From Dromiciops gliroides (taxonomy: Eukaryota > Chordata > Mammalia > Microbiotheria > Microbiotheriidae): 64,000 bases of DNA. Position numbers and translations under genes: made by a program. Below the pieces are notes generated by a model. It was not told the origin of the DNA. It saw only the letters and a list, made by a program, of their open reading frames with translations, and did no database searches. Positions 32,215-43,050 of the stretch are shown here, piece after piece (position 1 is the stretch's first letter; every line of letters begins with the position of its first letter). The stretch is from the NCBI RefSeq assembly GCF_019393635.1, contig NC_057861.1:88580827-88644826 (forward strand), given 5' to 3'.

Positions 32215-32445
32215 TAACTATACAGCACTTTAAAGTTTGCAAAGCATTATATATATATTATTTCATTTGATCTGCACCAAAAATCTTTAAGGTAGGTGCC
32301 ATTATTATCATTCCCATTTTCAACATGAGGAAACTGAGGCAGGGACAGGCTAAATGACTTGCCCCATCATCTGAGGCAGAGGCAAGATTTGAAATTTGAT
32401 TTTCCTGGCTCCAAATCCAGCATTCTATCCACTGTTCCACCTAAG
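32215..32445 (-). mobile_element. MIR-like SINE
   Basis: CTTTAAAGTTTGCAAAGCAT, CAACATGAGGAAACTGAGGC and CTATCCACTGTTCCACCTAA. Confidence 0.75.
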
Positions 32446-32479
32446 TGGTTATAACCAGAAATCCCTCTAGCCTCCCAGA

Positions 32480-32625
32480 CCTTGGAACACAGAGTGTTAG
32501 AACATGAAATGTCAGAACATAAGGAGAAATTAGGGATCATCGAGGCTAACCCTTTCATTTTACAGATGAGGAAATCTGAGTTTGAACAGAGATGTTCCCC
32601 AAGTCACAATAGAAATACCATCTTA
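32480..32625 (-). mobile_element. MIR-like fragment with GTTAGAACATGAAATGTCAG lead
   Basis: A short tandem lead, then TTAGGGATCATCGAGGCTAA and CATTTTACAGATGAGGAAAT. Confidence 0.6.
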
Positions 32626-32657
32626 TTTTTTCCTCTTTCCTCTCCATGGAGTCCCTA

Positions 32658-32975
32658 TAGGACAGCTAAGTGGCACAGTGGATAGAGCACTGGCCCTGGA
32701 GTCAGGAGGACCTGAGTTCACATTTCACCTCAGATACTTATTAGCTGTGTGATGCAGGGCACATCATTTAACCCCAATTGTCTTTAAGAAATCTGGGGCC
32801 ATCTCCAGTATATATCTTGCCACTGGACCCAGATGGCTCTGGAGGAAAGAGTGAGGTTGGTGATGTTGCACAGCCCTCCCTCACTTAAATACAATTCAGT
32901 GCAAGTCATAACATCACCTCAACATCATGGTCCTCTTCAAGAATGAAGGACAAATAACACCAACGACATTACTTG
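32658..32975 (+). mobile_element. Long tRNA-headed marsupial SINE (MAR1-related)
   Basis: The head GGACAGCTAAGTGGCACAGT and body are followed by CATCTCCAGTATATATCTTG, CACTGGACCCAGATGGCTCT and an AAGAATGAAGGACAAATAAC tail, making it about twice as long as the WSINE1-like copies. Confidence 0.7.
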
Positions 32976-33059
32976 AATGCCAAAGATATTCAATTCATGG
33001 TATGGATTGACTGATACATAGCAGAATTACAAATATATTTGTAATACTGTTAGGTAGCA

Positions 33060-33480
33060 AACTATGTAGAGAAAGACATTGAATTTGGAGTTAGAAAACA
33101 TGGATTCAGTCACTAATTATCTGGGTCACCTTGGGCAATTCAATCTCTCTGGGCCTCAGTTTCCTCATTTAACAATAACTTGTACTTAGAACATAGTTGT
33201 GAAATAGATAAATAGGTAGGTAGATTTGGCAGGTAGGTGGTGCAATGAGTAGAGTGCTTGAAGCCAGATCTGAATTCAGGTCTTCCTGACAGGACTAGCA
33301 CTCTACTACGTTCTGGCTGTGTGACTTTGGGCAAGTTGCTTAGCCCTCGTCTGTCTTAGTTTCCTTAATTGTAAAATGAGCATAAAAATAGTACTTACCT
33401 CCCATGGTTGTTGTGAGTATTAAATGAGATATTTGTAAGGCACTTAACACAATGCTTAGCCCAGAGTAGGTGTTTAATAA
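33060..33480 (+). mobile_element. Two MIR/THER-like SINEs in tandem
   Basis: First: GGGTCACCTTGGGCAATTCA and GGCCTCAGTTTCCTCATTTA. Second: GTGACTTTGGGCAAGTTGCT, AATTGTAAAATGAGCATAAA and AGTAGGTGTTTAATAAATGC. Confidence 0.75.
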
Positions 33481-33740
33481 ATGCTTATTCCCTTACTTAT
33501 TAAACACTCACTATGTGCCAGGCAATGTGCTAAGTGCTGAAAATACAAAGATAATCAAACAGAAAGTCCCTCTAGAAGCTTACATTCTAGTTCGGAAAGA
33601 CAGGACATAAGAAGAGGTTGGTAAGGGGAGGGGGAGGCAACAAGGTGGAAAACTCAGGAGCTGAGCTAAGAGAGAAGTGCGTGTGGATGGTCTGCCTGTT
33701 TTCTAAAGCAGTGAGGGAAACAGTTTGTCATACATGAAGT
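33481..33740 (+). mobile_element. Old interspersed repeat (ATTTATTAAGCACC class)
   Basis: TTATTAAACACTCACTATGT, GGCAATGTGCTAAGTGCTGA and TAGAAGCTTACATTCTAGTT. Confidence 0.6.
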
Positions 33741-33849
33741 GCTTTTGGAAAGAGGCACCATGGTGTCGTAAATTGGGGGCTTGACTTAGAGTTGGGAAGA
33801 TTTGGGTTCCAGTCATGCCTCAGACATATACTGACCTCTGAATAGAGGC

Positions 33850-33943
33850 AAATAATTTAATTTCAAGGTGCTCTAGAACTCCCACTTCAGTGCCCCACTC
33901 CAGATCACTCACCCTGCTTTTAGTCTGGTCTTTGAATCCATTA
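33850..33943. repeat. Left copy of a 94-bp direct repeat flanking a SINE
   Basis: It matches 34095-34188 over 94 bases with about eight differences by eye and no gaps. The two copies sit on either side of the SINE at 33944-34094. Confidence 0.9.
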
Positions 33944-34094
33944 TTTTATTTTATTTTTTGCTGGGCAATGAGGATTAAGTGACTTTCCCAGGGTCACACA
34001 GCTAGTAAGTGTCAAGTTTCTGAGGCCAGATTTGAACTCAGGTCCTCCTGAATCCAGGGTCAGTGCTTTTTCCACTGCGCCACCTACCTGCCCC
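33944..34094 (-). mobile_element. WSINE1-like SINE between 94-bp direct repeats
   Basis: A TTTTATTTTATTTTTTG tail, full body and CCACCTACCTGCCCC head. No ordinary short target duplication is visible apart from the 94-bp repeats. Confidence 0.9.
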
Positions 34095-34188
34095 AAATCA
34101 TTTAATTTCTAAGTGCTCCAGAACTCCCACTTCAGTTGCCCACTCCAGATCACTCACCCTGATTTTAGTCTGGCCTTTGAATCCATTA
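34095..34188. repeat. Right copy of the 94-bp direct repeat
   Basis: See the left copy. The right copy continues into the Y-box pseudogene region. Confidence 0.9.
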
Positions 34189-34259
34189 CTGAAGAGAAAT
34201 TCTAGCGGAGAAGGGGCCCATCATCCCAGAAATCATTAATACCCACCAGCTTCCATTGA

Positions 34260-34565
34260 TGAATGGGTAAAGCAAAGAGCCTTTGGATAGAGCAACAGTC
34301 CCTCCACCTCCACTGCTTCAAACTCAAGTCCCAAAATTATCATTCAGAGAAACAAGTCTTGTGGAGATGGGGGCAGACAACTGCTTCTGCACGTGCTATG
34401 GCCTCTATCTCCTCAATAATCACAGCTTCTGAAGACCTAGAAGAGAAAAGTCTCACCATCTAAGCCCTTGGCATTGTCAAATAGTTCACTATCAGGAACT
34501 TACATGGTTTTATCTGTGGAAATGACATCAAAGAAGATGCAGTGCCATCTTCTTTGCCCACTGAG
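34260..34565 (+). pseudogene. Y-box protein (YBX3-like) processed-pseudogene remnant
   Basis: Reading from 34424 gives TASEDLEEKSLTI, stop, ALGIVK, stop, FTIRNLHGFICGNDIKEDA. This follows the start of the Y-box cold-shock domain, including the linker SED-EEK-VLAT, the VLGTVKWFN strand with the RNP1-side aromatics, and the NDTKED segment. The SED/EEK linker is closer to YBX3 (CSDA/dbpA) than to YBX1 as I recall them. Two in-frame stops, one replacing the tryptophan of VKWF, and no introns indicate a dead retrocopy. Homology fades after about 34562. Upstream sequence to about 34260 may be the low-complexity N-terminus but is weak. A second copy lies at 46001-46310 in the opposite orientation. 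Confidence 0.6.
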
Positions 34566-34579
34566 CATTTCCATCCCTC

Positions 34580-34708
34580 TTGTCACCTAAACCTCCTGGG
34601 TGTATTTTCTCCCCCATTAGAGTGTGAGTTCCTTGAGGTCAGGGATAGTTGTACTTTTCTGTTTGTATCCTCACTGCTTAGCACATTGTAAATGTTTTAA
34701 TAATTTTA
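34580..34708 (+). mobile_element. L2 LINE 3' end
   Basis: AGTGTGAGTTCCTTGAGGTC and CCTCACTGCTTAGCACATTG, running into the tetranucleotide repeat. Confidence 0.65.
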
Positions 34709-34866
34709 CTTCCTTCCTTCTTTCTTTCTTTCCTTCCTTCCTTCCTCCCTCTCTCCCTCTCTCCATTCCTTCTTTCTTTCCTTGCTTCCTTTCTTCTTTC
34801 CTTCCATCCTTCCTCCCTTCCTCTCTCTATTACTTCTTTCCTTCCTTCCTCCCTTCCTGTCGTTCC
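34709..34866. repeat. (TTCC)n / (TTTC)n microsatellite
   Basis: About 158 bp of imperfect TTCC, TTTC and CTCC units at the 3' end of an L2 copy. Confidence 0.93.
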
Positions 34867-34899
34867 TTGGTAAGTGTTGTCTCATGCTTGGAATTTTCC

Positions 34900-35310
34900 T
34901 CTTCCTAATTCTGTGTCTTGAATTCTCTACCTCCCTTTAAGGTAGAGCTCAGGTCCAAATGCTACATAAGACTTTTTTCCTATTTCTCCAGTTGTTGGTA
35001 TTCCTTCCCCTGTCACTTATTCTCTCTAGGTCTCAGCTTTCTCCTCTGTAAGATAGAGGATTGTACTGGATGGCATCTAAGGTGTCTTCCAATCTGAAAT
35101 CTATAATCCCATAATTCTTTTCCCAAATTACTTTGTGTTTATTTTGCATATATTGTGTATGGGCTTATCTGTATACATGTTGTATTCCCCAATATGATGT
35201 TGGCCGTTAAGGGTAGGGCTTATTTACTTTTTGTGTTTTTATCCCTAGCACTGAGCAAGATGCCTTATACATAGTAGGTACTTAATATATGTTCCTCTTG
35301 TTGTTGGGAA
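34900..35310 (+). mobile_element. L2 LINE fragments
   Basis: CCCTTTAAGGTAGAGCTCAG, then TGTTGGCCGTTAAGGGTAGG, ATCCCTAGCACTGAGCAAGA and a TAGGTACTTAATATATG end, with MIR-like sequence between. Confidence 0.55.
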
Positions 35311-35479
35311 ATTTTAACAAACATCATCTTCATCCCCAGCATTTAACTAATGCATTAAAGTTAATAAAATTCTTTATATGTTATGGTCTTTGATTCTTAC
35401 AAAACCCTTTTGATGTAGATGCTGTTATGTCCATTTTGAAGATGGGGAAATTCCCCATACCTATGAAGTCACAGATCCA

Positions 35480-36240
35480 TACCAAAAGAAAAATGTAAAA
35501 ATTCTATAGTAATATATACCATTGATAGTAATAACAGTCCTATTTAGATCAGTATTTACCATGGCCCAAATAGCAGTATGCCATTATAATACCTTTATTA
35601 AATGAGATTTTATCTATGTATCATCTATCTCTTTGTAAACTTCCAAGCACTGTATAATAATGAGAAAGTAATTATTACTACTATCATTATTGTCATTAAT
35701 TTTTTAATCATGTAATCCTTACTATATGCAAAACCCTTTACTGGCCCTTCAGGAAGTTACTCAAAGAGCAAAAATCTTAAGCAAATATCTTTGAGCCTTT
35801 CTCTCTCCTTGCCAAGAGCACAGGGAGATTCTATCAAGGATGAAACTATTGATGCTGGGACATCAGGCTTAAAGCCTTTGCCTGAAATTGAAAGACACAG
35901 TTCAGTGATTTGTACCCAAATATGACACACATTTGTGATGAAACCACATTCCTGCCTGGAATTTTACACATCACCACTGGTACATATTGCATACCCTGCA
36001 CCTAATGATGAGTCCTGTCTACCCTTCCAAAGAAGGAAAACAAAACAAAACAAAAGCATTCTTTTACTTAGGTATTTAAATAAGGGGCTGAAAATAATTT
36101 ACACACATGTAGCTAGCATTTCTTACACCATGCTTAAGCATCACAAAATGGGACCATGGAAAGTAGCATGAAAAGTGCCTTAAAATGACCTAAGATGAAT
36201 TCATTTAGGAAGTAGTGGAAGTAGAATAATGGACGGAGAG
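35480..36240. other. No gene or repeat recognised
   Basis: Mixed AT-rich DNA up to the solo LTR. The ORF at 35935-36171 has no features of a gene. Confidence 0.35.
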
Positions 36241-36243
36241 TAG

Positions 36244-36600
36244 TGTTAAGGGCTAAAATCCTAGCTAGTCTGTCTAAAATATCTAATGAGTGGTCGCCAA
36301 TAAATTATAAGCTTTAGCAAGAGTTAGACTTTTAAGCATTTATTAAGGAGAATAAGAATTTGGTAAAGAGAGAGAAAGGCCTAGATTCCTATCTATTAAA
36401 GGGAGAGCACATTTCTAGCTCCCTTCTCCGCCAGCGTCCACAGGAAAGAGGCGCGAGACTGAGCGCCAGTCTCTTCCTTCCTCCTCCCACTAGCTCGCGT
36501 CACTTCCTGACTCCTGGTCTTGCCCTCAAAGACCTTCCCTTCATGGGCAGAACTCTTCTACAGTAAGTATCCAGCAGGTGGCGTTATTCCAATCGTTACA
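36244..36600 (-). mobile_element. Solo LTR of an endogenous retrovirus with 4-bp target duplication
   Basis: Read on the minus strand, this 357-bp unit starts TGTAACG and ends TTAACA, the TG...CA ends of a retroviral LTR. It is flanked by a 4-bp direct repeat GTAG (36240-36243 and 36601-36604), a length typical of gammaretrovirus-like (class I) integration. An AATAAA-type signal and a downstream U5-like stretch are visible. The segment at about 36425-36500 is dense in CpG, which is rare here and suggests a fairly young insertion. No internal viral genes remain, so it arose by LTR-LTR recombination. Confidence 0.75.
36571..36583 (+). promoter_or_regulatory. CTCF core-motif match in solo LTR
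   Basis: The plus strand reads CCAGCAGGTGGCG, a full match to the CTCF core consensus. It is identical to the motif in the LTR at 25.6 kb, but inverted because the LTR is inverted. Confidence 0.5.
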
Positions 36601-36689
36601 GTAGGGATGGGGATAGGTGTACTTGGAATGTGGCAGCTTACAGGAGGAAGCAGTATTCTCTGGTAGATTCGTATTTTAATTATTCTTAT

Positions 36690-36800
36690 TAGAAATACCT
36701 AGAAACACAAATTAAATGCTTTACTATGCTAGGGATACAAAGAAAGACAAAATCATATTCCTGCCCTCAAGGCTTTTATATTAATAAGTGTAAATGCTAT
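36690..36800 (+). mobile_element. Old interspersed repeat (ATTTATTAAGCACC class)
   Basis: TATGCTAGGGATACAAAGAA and TCCTGCCCTCAAGGCTTTTA. Confidence 0.5.
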
Positions 36801-37120
36801 CAACATTCTTTGAATGTTTGCACTCTGGCAAAGCCCTAGTGCTGTTTCTGATGTATGTTTATATATGCATATATTTATTCATACTGAAGAACAGAAGAAG
36901 AGGGTCAAGATAATAGTGTGGTCCAGTAAAAAGATTAACTGGCTTTGTAGTCAAGGGACATGGATTCAGATCTCTTTTTTTGATGCTTATCCAGCCTTGC
37001 CATCCCATGGACCAGTCCACATGGGCAATATAGCCATGGGTCATATATGGTACTCCCACCTTTTTTATTTCTCTCTAGGCTGGTTTTTTAACCCAACCTA
37101 CCCTAACAACATCAGATCTT

Positions 37121-37281
37121 GGGGGCAGCTAAGTAGCACAGTGGATAAAGCACTGATCCTGAATTCAGGAGGACCTGAGTTCAAATCTGGCCTCAGACAC
37201 TTGACACTTACTAGTTGTGTGACCCTGGGAAAGTCACTTAACCCTCATTACCCATCAAAAACAAAAACAAAAACAAAACAA
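37121..37281 (+). mobile_element. WSINE1-like SINE with 13-bp target duplication
   Basis: Head GGGGGCAGCTAAGTAGCACA, full body and a CAAAAA-rich tail, bracketed by AACATCAGATCTT (37108-37120 and 37282-37294). Confidence 0.94.
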
Positions 37282-37612
37282 AACATCAGATCTTGCAGTT
37301 TTTTCCCAGAAGGACTCCAGCCAAGGAAATTATTCAATCAATACAACTCATCCTCTTTCTTAAGGTCCTTTAATTAATTCTAGAGTGTTGGGTTGATACA
37401 TGTCTACTGTTTGTCACTGTAGTTTCTTATCCCCTATTGGTGTGGTTCCCATTAAGCAAAATCAGTTATAATGACACTATTGAATCTTAAACATTATTAC
37501 TTAACAATAAAGTAAAAGTCAGAATAATCATAACATGAAATCAATAGAAATAAAGAGTAAGAATTATCCAAATACAAGTCCATATAAAAATTTGGGGCAC
37601 ATTCTTTTGACC

Positions 37613-37812
37613 AGTGTTGTGAAACTCAAATAAAAACAGTTCTCTGTGACTGAATATTGACTTAGAAAATTCCAAATCAACAACAATTATGTGTTTTATT
37701 ACTTTTTATTTATTTTGTTGAACATTTTTCAGTTACATTTTAATCTGGTTTCAGTGGCACTTTGGAGTTCTGTGGGCTACATGAAGCCTGTGGTATACAG
37801 GTTTGACCACTC
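37613..37812 (+). mobile_element. hAT-type non-autonomous DNA transposon
   Basis: CCAGTGTTGTGAAACTCAAA at the left and CAGGTTTGACCACTCTG at the right are imperfect inverted termini. The interior (TATTGACTTAGAAAATTCCA, TCTGTGGGCTACATGAAGCC) matches an element I associate with marsupial Charlie-type repeats. Confidence 0.65.
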
Positions 37813-37819
37813 TGCTTTT

Positions 37820-39028
37820 AAAATGTACACAATGTTAATAGGGTAGATTAGGCATATACTTTCAGAAGTCCAAGAGGGAAGTACAGGAGTAGAGAAATCC
37901 ACATACCTAGAGCAACTCACAGCTCTGAATGGCAGGTTTTCATATCCTGGGTCTCTAGAGAACAATCTATGCCAGTGTCACCTGTTAGGTAAAACCACTT
38001 TTCTGTTACTTTTTCTCCATTAGATCTTCACAGCTCCTGCTGAGCAGAAGCATTTCTCTGTTATGCTCAGGCCACTGTAACAATGACAAATTCTTTTAAA
38101 CCACAGCCACTTTTGGCAGGGAACTAAGACAGTGTTACACTACTTTAGTGGCAAGTTGTTGTCTTCTGCCAAAAAACATCCAAGATCCTTAGTTCTGATC
38201 TGAGAATGTGAAGAGTTTCTACCTCTTGAGGTTTTAATGACAATGGGGTCATATACTCTCTCCTCATTCAGTCCTTTAAATATCATGCAATTCTATTTTG
38301 TCCAATCATCTCTCAATAAAACTATGTCCCTTCTCACAGCATAGGGGAAGCAAAGCCCATTTCTCCCTCTCAAAGGACTGAGGGTTGCAGAAAGCAACTT
38401 GGGTACTTAACAAGTATTTCTCCTCTCTCAAGGGCTAGATAGCACTAGAAATCAATAAATTCATTTATCTCTTCATATAGGAACAAAATTTAGTTCTCTT
38501 CCAATGAAGTTCCAGTAGCTGCAGAAACTATTTTGCTTTATCAACTGTTCCAGCTGTCAGCTTGCTACATTCTGTCTTCCACAAGCGGCTTTCTCATTGC
38601 ATCTTGTGCCTCATGTACCTTCTGTCTCTGACTCCTTCTGCATTCAGCTATCTCCTCTTTTCCTTTTTAACTCATTTGATGACTTCTTAATGAATTTTCA
38701 TCTGACTTCTAATGACTTTCATTAGTGTCCTCTCATAAGCAATAGTTGATCTTTGATTTATGGTTTGCAACTCAACAGTTCCACCTTTCTGTTTGGTTTA
38801 ACCTTAATAGCCTTTATATAATTTCCCCATAATTCTCAAAGTTATTTCATTTAATGATTCTCAGTTATTACCTTTAAAAGTCTGAAAACAATCTCATGCA
38901 GATGAGCTGATGGACCACATTGTTCTGTAGCTATCATACCTCAGTTATTGGTCTGCTTTCAGAGAGGACTTCTCAGTTCATTCATGTGAGAGGCAACAAT
39001 TCTCTTTTTGGTCCTCAGAACAGACAGT
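37820..39028. other. No gene or repeat recognised in about 1.2 kb
   Basis: Mixed AT-rich sequence with no convincing ORF or repeat diagnostics. Confidence 0.35.
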
Positions 39029-39045
39029 CTTTCCTTACCATTTTT

Positions 39046-39203
39046 TTTGTTTGTTTTTGATTTTTTGGTAGGGCAATGAGGGTTAAGTGACTTGCCCAGG
39101 GTCACACAGCTAGTTAAATGATAAGTGTCTGAGGCTGGATTTGAACTCAGGTCCTCCTGAAACCAAGGCCAGCGCATTATCCACTGCACCATCTAGCTGC
39201 CCC
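39046..39203 (-). mobile_element. WSINE1-like SINE with 17-bp target duplication
   Basis: T/G tail, full body and CCATCTAGCTGCCCC head, bracketed by CTTTCCTTACCATTTTT (39029-39045 and 39204-39220). Confidence 0.94.
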
Positions 39204-39224
39204 CTTTCCTTACCATTTTTATAT

Positions 39225-39985
39225 GATAATCTATATTTCTTCTCCAGTTAATTTTATTAGTTTTCCATACAGAAATGCATTTTCCCCCACGTTTGGCAAC
39301 CAAAATGTACATATGTAGAAAAGGAAATGCCTTACATTTACTAGCAATATGACCTTGGGTGAGTCACTTTACTTCTTTTGACTCCAGCTCCCTCATCTAT
39401 ACAATGCAGGTTTTGGAACTGGTGGCTTCTGATATCCCTTTGAAGACTAGATCTATGCCCATTGGTATGGAACTCCTGTTACAGGTCATCATGTCACATC
39501 TGTGTGAGGGGTCAAGTGGAGATGGTGAGAGCAAGAGAGAAGAGATCTTGTATCCTCAGTCTCTGATCTCTTGAATCTCTTCAGGCTTTTCTGGCTTCCA
39601 GCTTAAATAGAGAAGATGGGTGATATCCTAATTCAGATTGTAAAAAGGAGAAAAGATTGGGAAGAAGCAAACCAGAGAGGAGCTGGCAGAAACCATCATG
39701 TCCCTAGGACTAGATTGATAAGTTAGAGACTTTGAGGGAATTTTCTCTTTAAGTGAGATCTGGGATTCTTTTAGTTGAGCTGAGATACCTCCCACCTAGT
39801 GGAATGGCTCCTTTACTCTATAACTTGGCATCTATGTATACTTTCTTTAATTTCTGTTTTGCTATCAATTTAGATAAGATTTATTTTGCTATGTGTGTGT
39901 TCATTGTGACACTGGTATTTGGTGTAAAGGAAGACAAGTCTTCAACATAGAGTTTGGGGTCCTCCTTTCCCTATTAAGGAACACC
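39225..39985. other. No gene; part possibly L1-derived
   Basis: TTAATTTTATTAGTTTTCCA near 39245 may be antisense L1 3' sequence. The rest, with ORFs at 39359-39574 and 39753-39950, is unassigned. Confidence 0.3.
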
Positions 39986-40150
39986 AATTAGGAATTTAGC
40001 TGTTTTCAGAATTTTCCCCCACCTTACATGTAAAAACAAATTGTAACATTGATTTTTAAAACTTTTTGTTCCAAATTCTCATCCTTCCTTCCTTTTAAAA
40101 AAAAATAAATAAAAATTTTTTAAAAAGAACATAAGAAGAAAAAAAAGGAA
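39985..40150 (-). mobile_element. L1 3'UTR fragment, antisense
   Basis: TGTAACATTGATTTTTAAAA and TTTGTTCCAAATTCTCATCC match the L1 3'UTR segment at 2540-2600. Confidence 0.5.
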
Positions 40151-40910
40151 TTTAGCTTGATACTGAAAACTATATCCCACAGACTAAGAATATTTAAGGA
40201 AACAGATATGATTCTTGCCCAATACCCCTCTTTTGGAAGAGTAGAGTGGCTTCTAGTCCCACCATCCTACTTTTCCAACTAGAAGTAATGGAAGTTTTTC
40301 TTAACGAAGAGTAGGGGGAAGAAGCTAGAGATGCATTTTTTTGTCTCCCTTTAAGCCATACATTTAGACAGTCTCATTGCATATATATATAATATGTAAT
40401 AATAATAGCATCTGATATTTACATGACCCTTTAGAGTTTGTAAATGACTTGACATATTTCCTATCATTTCTTTCTACTTTTCTCTGTCTGTACATGCATA
40501 TACACAGCTATTGATCAATTATGTATGAATGTTCAAATACATACATATGTATTAATACATATGCAAAAATTCTTCACAAAAATCTTCATTAGGGCTGTGG
40601 TTGCTTAGGTGTGGGAACTTCTACAATGCAGATTCTTACCTTTCCATACATTATTATAAGGTATTCATGAGTTTCTGTGGCCAAAATTTTGCTGACCAGT
40701 CTCTCCACACTTGGCTAGGCTAATCTTCAGATGTTAGACAGAGGATCCATTCTTGGATCTGTCTCCACCTTGGCATGAGTTTTCAGAGCTTGTGCTATGC
40801 TCACGTGGGCTTTGAGAATCCAGCATCAAGAGGGCTAATGAGTAGAACTTTATATATTAATCAATTAGCACAGGGCTAAGAACAAATCCTGTGATTTCAT
40901 TAATGTAGAC
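40150..40910. other. No gene; short MIR-like traces
   Basis: ATATATATA and TACATATG runs at 40380-40565 and a GATATTTACATGACCC trace at 40412. Otherwise unassigned. Confidence 0.35.
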
Positions 40911-40914
40911 AAAT

Positions 40915-41350
40915 GTTAGTCAAAAAGCATTTATTAAGCATTTACCTCAGCCTAGGCACTATATTAAATGTTGGAGATACAGACATAAAGAAAGCAAGCC
41001 CCTGCCTTCAGGGAGTTTACATGCTAATGAGAAGACAACACATAAAAGGAAGGTGAATAGTGGTAGGTGGAGGGAGGTAGGGCATGATACCACAGGTTGA
41101 TGACACAAAAGTGCCTGGAGGCTGTATAGTCCTTAAAGGAATGAGACAAGGCTAACTGGGTACACTCTTTAAATGGAAGTTTTGGGAAGAGCCATTCAAT
41201 TAGAGGGAAAAGCCATCAGGGAAGAAGATGTTTCCCATCTGTGAATTCCAGAGCTTGAGTAACCTCCAAGGATGAAGAGGTTTGTGGAGCATAGTGGAGA
41301 ATTTCCCAGGTACACCTTGGAGAAGTACTTCTGAGGAAGGAAATTCCCTC
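40915..41350 (+). mobile_element. Old interspersed repeat (ATTTATTAAGCACC class), long copy
   Basis: AAGCATTTATTAAGCATTTA, CCTGCCTTCAGGGAGTTTAC and GAAGACAACACATAAAAGGA. Confidence 0.65.
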
Positions 41351-41359
41351 TACCAATGG

Positions 41360-41530
41360 AGGTCAGCACCTTTTCTGTAACATATGGTCTATGAACTTCC
41401 TTGAGTATTGAGAAGTTAGGTTACTGACTCAGGACCCCATAGCCAGTATATGGCAGAAATGAGACTTGACCCCATGTCTTCCTGACTTTGAGTCCAGTTT
41501 TCTATCCATTATGTCATACTGATTATCTAT
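41360..41530 (-). mobile_element. MIR-like SINE fragment
   Basis: TACTGACTCAGGACCCCATA, TGTCTTCCTGACTTTGAGTC and TCTATCCATTATGTCATACT. Confidence 0.6.
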
Positions 41531-42357
41531 CAGTCAGTAAACATTAAGTACTTAGTTAATGTGTCAGTGCAATGATAACCACTGTTGTAGCTAACATATT
41601 TGACAGAATTTATTATAAATAATGTTATGTATAACTATATAATATGTTAATATATAGTCTCCTACAGAAAAAACAGATCAGAGAAATTATATATTTTATA
41701 ATGTCTCCTACAATTTGTTTCCATACCTGTCCTCCTACAAACAAACAAAACAAAACAACAGATCAGAGAGCATGTCTCCTACAGGACAAAACCAGATCAG
41801 AGAGAGACAAGAAAAACACAGTACCAGTTTATTTGTCCCAAGAACAAGCAAGCATAAATCTTGCAGAGACCCTTTCCAAAGAAGCAACTTGAAGACTCCT
41901 TCTTTCTAAGGGTATGTAAGGTTTCTTTGCTCACTGGTTTTCCAGTGTTATTAGTTTCATTAGCATGATACAAATCAACCCAAAAGCAAATACTCCAACA
42001 AGAATGGATATAATGCAAAGCAGTTTTAACAATTTCAGTTATAACTAGTATGTAGGAAATATAGAAACACTATGATAAGATTACATGATTCCAAAAAGGA
42101 GTTTGGCAAGGATGAGGATGCCCAGATGCCCCCACAAGAAAGGGACTTATTATCCCTGAGGAAAGAAATCACCAGGTAGGGGCTTATCTGCTAGCTATCT
42201 GGGTTCAGTTTGGAGCTCAGTCAAAGGGCATTTTGCTTCTACTAATCCAGGGTTTCATAAAATACTTTTGGATAATAAGGCAGCTCCAACAAACCCAGGT
42301 GGTCCATACATTCTTAACAAATATGTACTATAAAATAAACATAATATAAATGTGTAT
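41531..42357. other. Unassigned; contains repeated AGATCAGAGA units
   Basis: Between 41660 and 41810, TCTCCTACA and CAGATCAGAGA each recur three or four times, a small degenerate tandem block. No gene is supported. Confidence 0.45.
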
Positions 42358-42405
42358 ATGAGTATATATATACATATATACACATATATATATATATAAT
42401 ATGTA
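42358..42405. repeat. (TA)n / (TATACA)n microsatellite
   Basis: About 48 bp of alternating T and A with CACA interruptions. Confidence 0.9.
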
Positions 42406-42445
42406 ACATATAAATTATAAAACACCATATAAAATGGAACCAAAT

Positions 42446-42576
42446 GGGGCAGCTAGGTGGTGCAATGAATAAAGCACCAGCCCTGGATTCAGGAGGACCT
42501 GGGTTCAAATCCAGCCTCAGACAGTTGACACTTACTAGCTGTGTGACACTGGACAAGTCACTTAACCCCAGCAAAA
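42446..42576 (+). mobile_element. WSINE1-like SINE with about 15-bp target duplication
   Basis: Head GGGGCAGCTAGGTGGTGCAA and full body, bracketed by AAAATGGAACC(C)AAAT (42431-42445 and 42577-42592). Confidence 0.93.
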
Positions 42577-42839
42577 AAAATGGAACCCAAATCTCCAATT
42601 CTTTTAGTCTCTTGGGATGATAACGTTGGAATCATGCCTGAATCTCACCTTGTACATCCTCTTAATGGCAAAATCCTACTTCTATCCCCACCATATCTGC
42701 CATTCCAGTTGCATGCAAATAGCTCAATCCCCAATTCTCAGCAGAATTCATATGGCACCAGGGAATGCCTGGGGTAGTGAGGAGAGGTGGGTGATGAACC
42801 AGAGACACAAGGAATGTGGGGGTTGAAGGGAAGGAGGGC

Positions 42840-43050
42840 CTAGAACGATACCAATGATATTAGCTTTACACACTTTACAAAGATCTCTGTTGTAACAACA
42901 AAACTACTGTGATATAGCCAGTGGACAATTATCCTCTGTTTAAAGATAATAAACTACACTTCCATGGAGGTTAAGTGCCTTCTCTTTGTCATAAAAGCTA
43001 GTCAAGTGTCAGAGCCAGTGTTCAAACACAGTTTTGCTTCTTCCATTTCT
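42840..43050 (-). mobile_element. MIR-like SINE
   Basis: CTTTACACACTTTACAAAGA, TTAAGTGCCTTCTCTTTGTC and AGTGTCAGAGCCAGTGTTCA. Confidence 0.55.

Noticed and set aside
36814..37377. 187-codon ORF, the longest in the window
   Set aside because: Much of it is a translated SINE (37121-37281) and its target duplication. The rest has no domain, and the ORF spans an element inserted with clear duplications.
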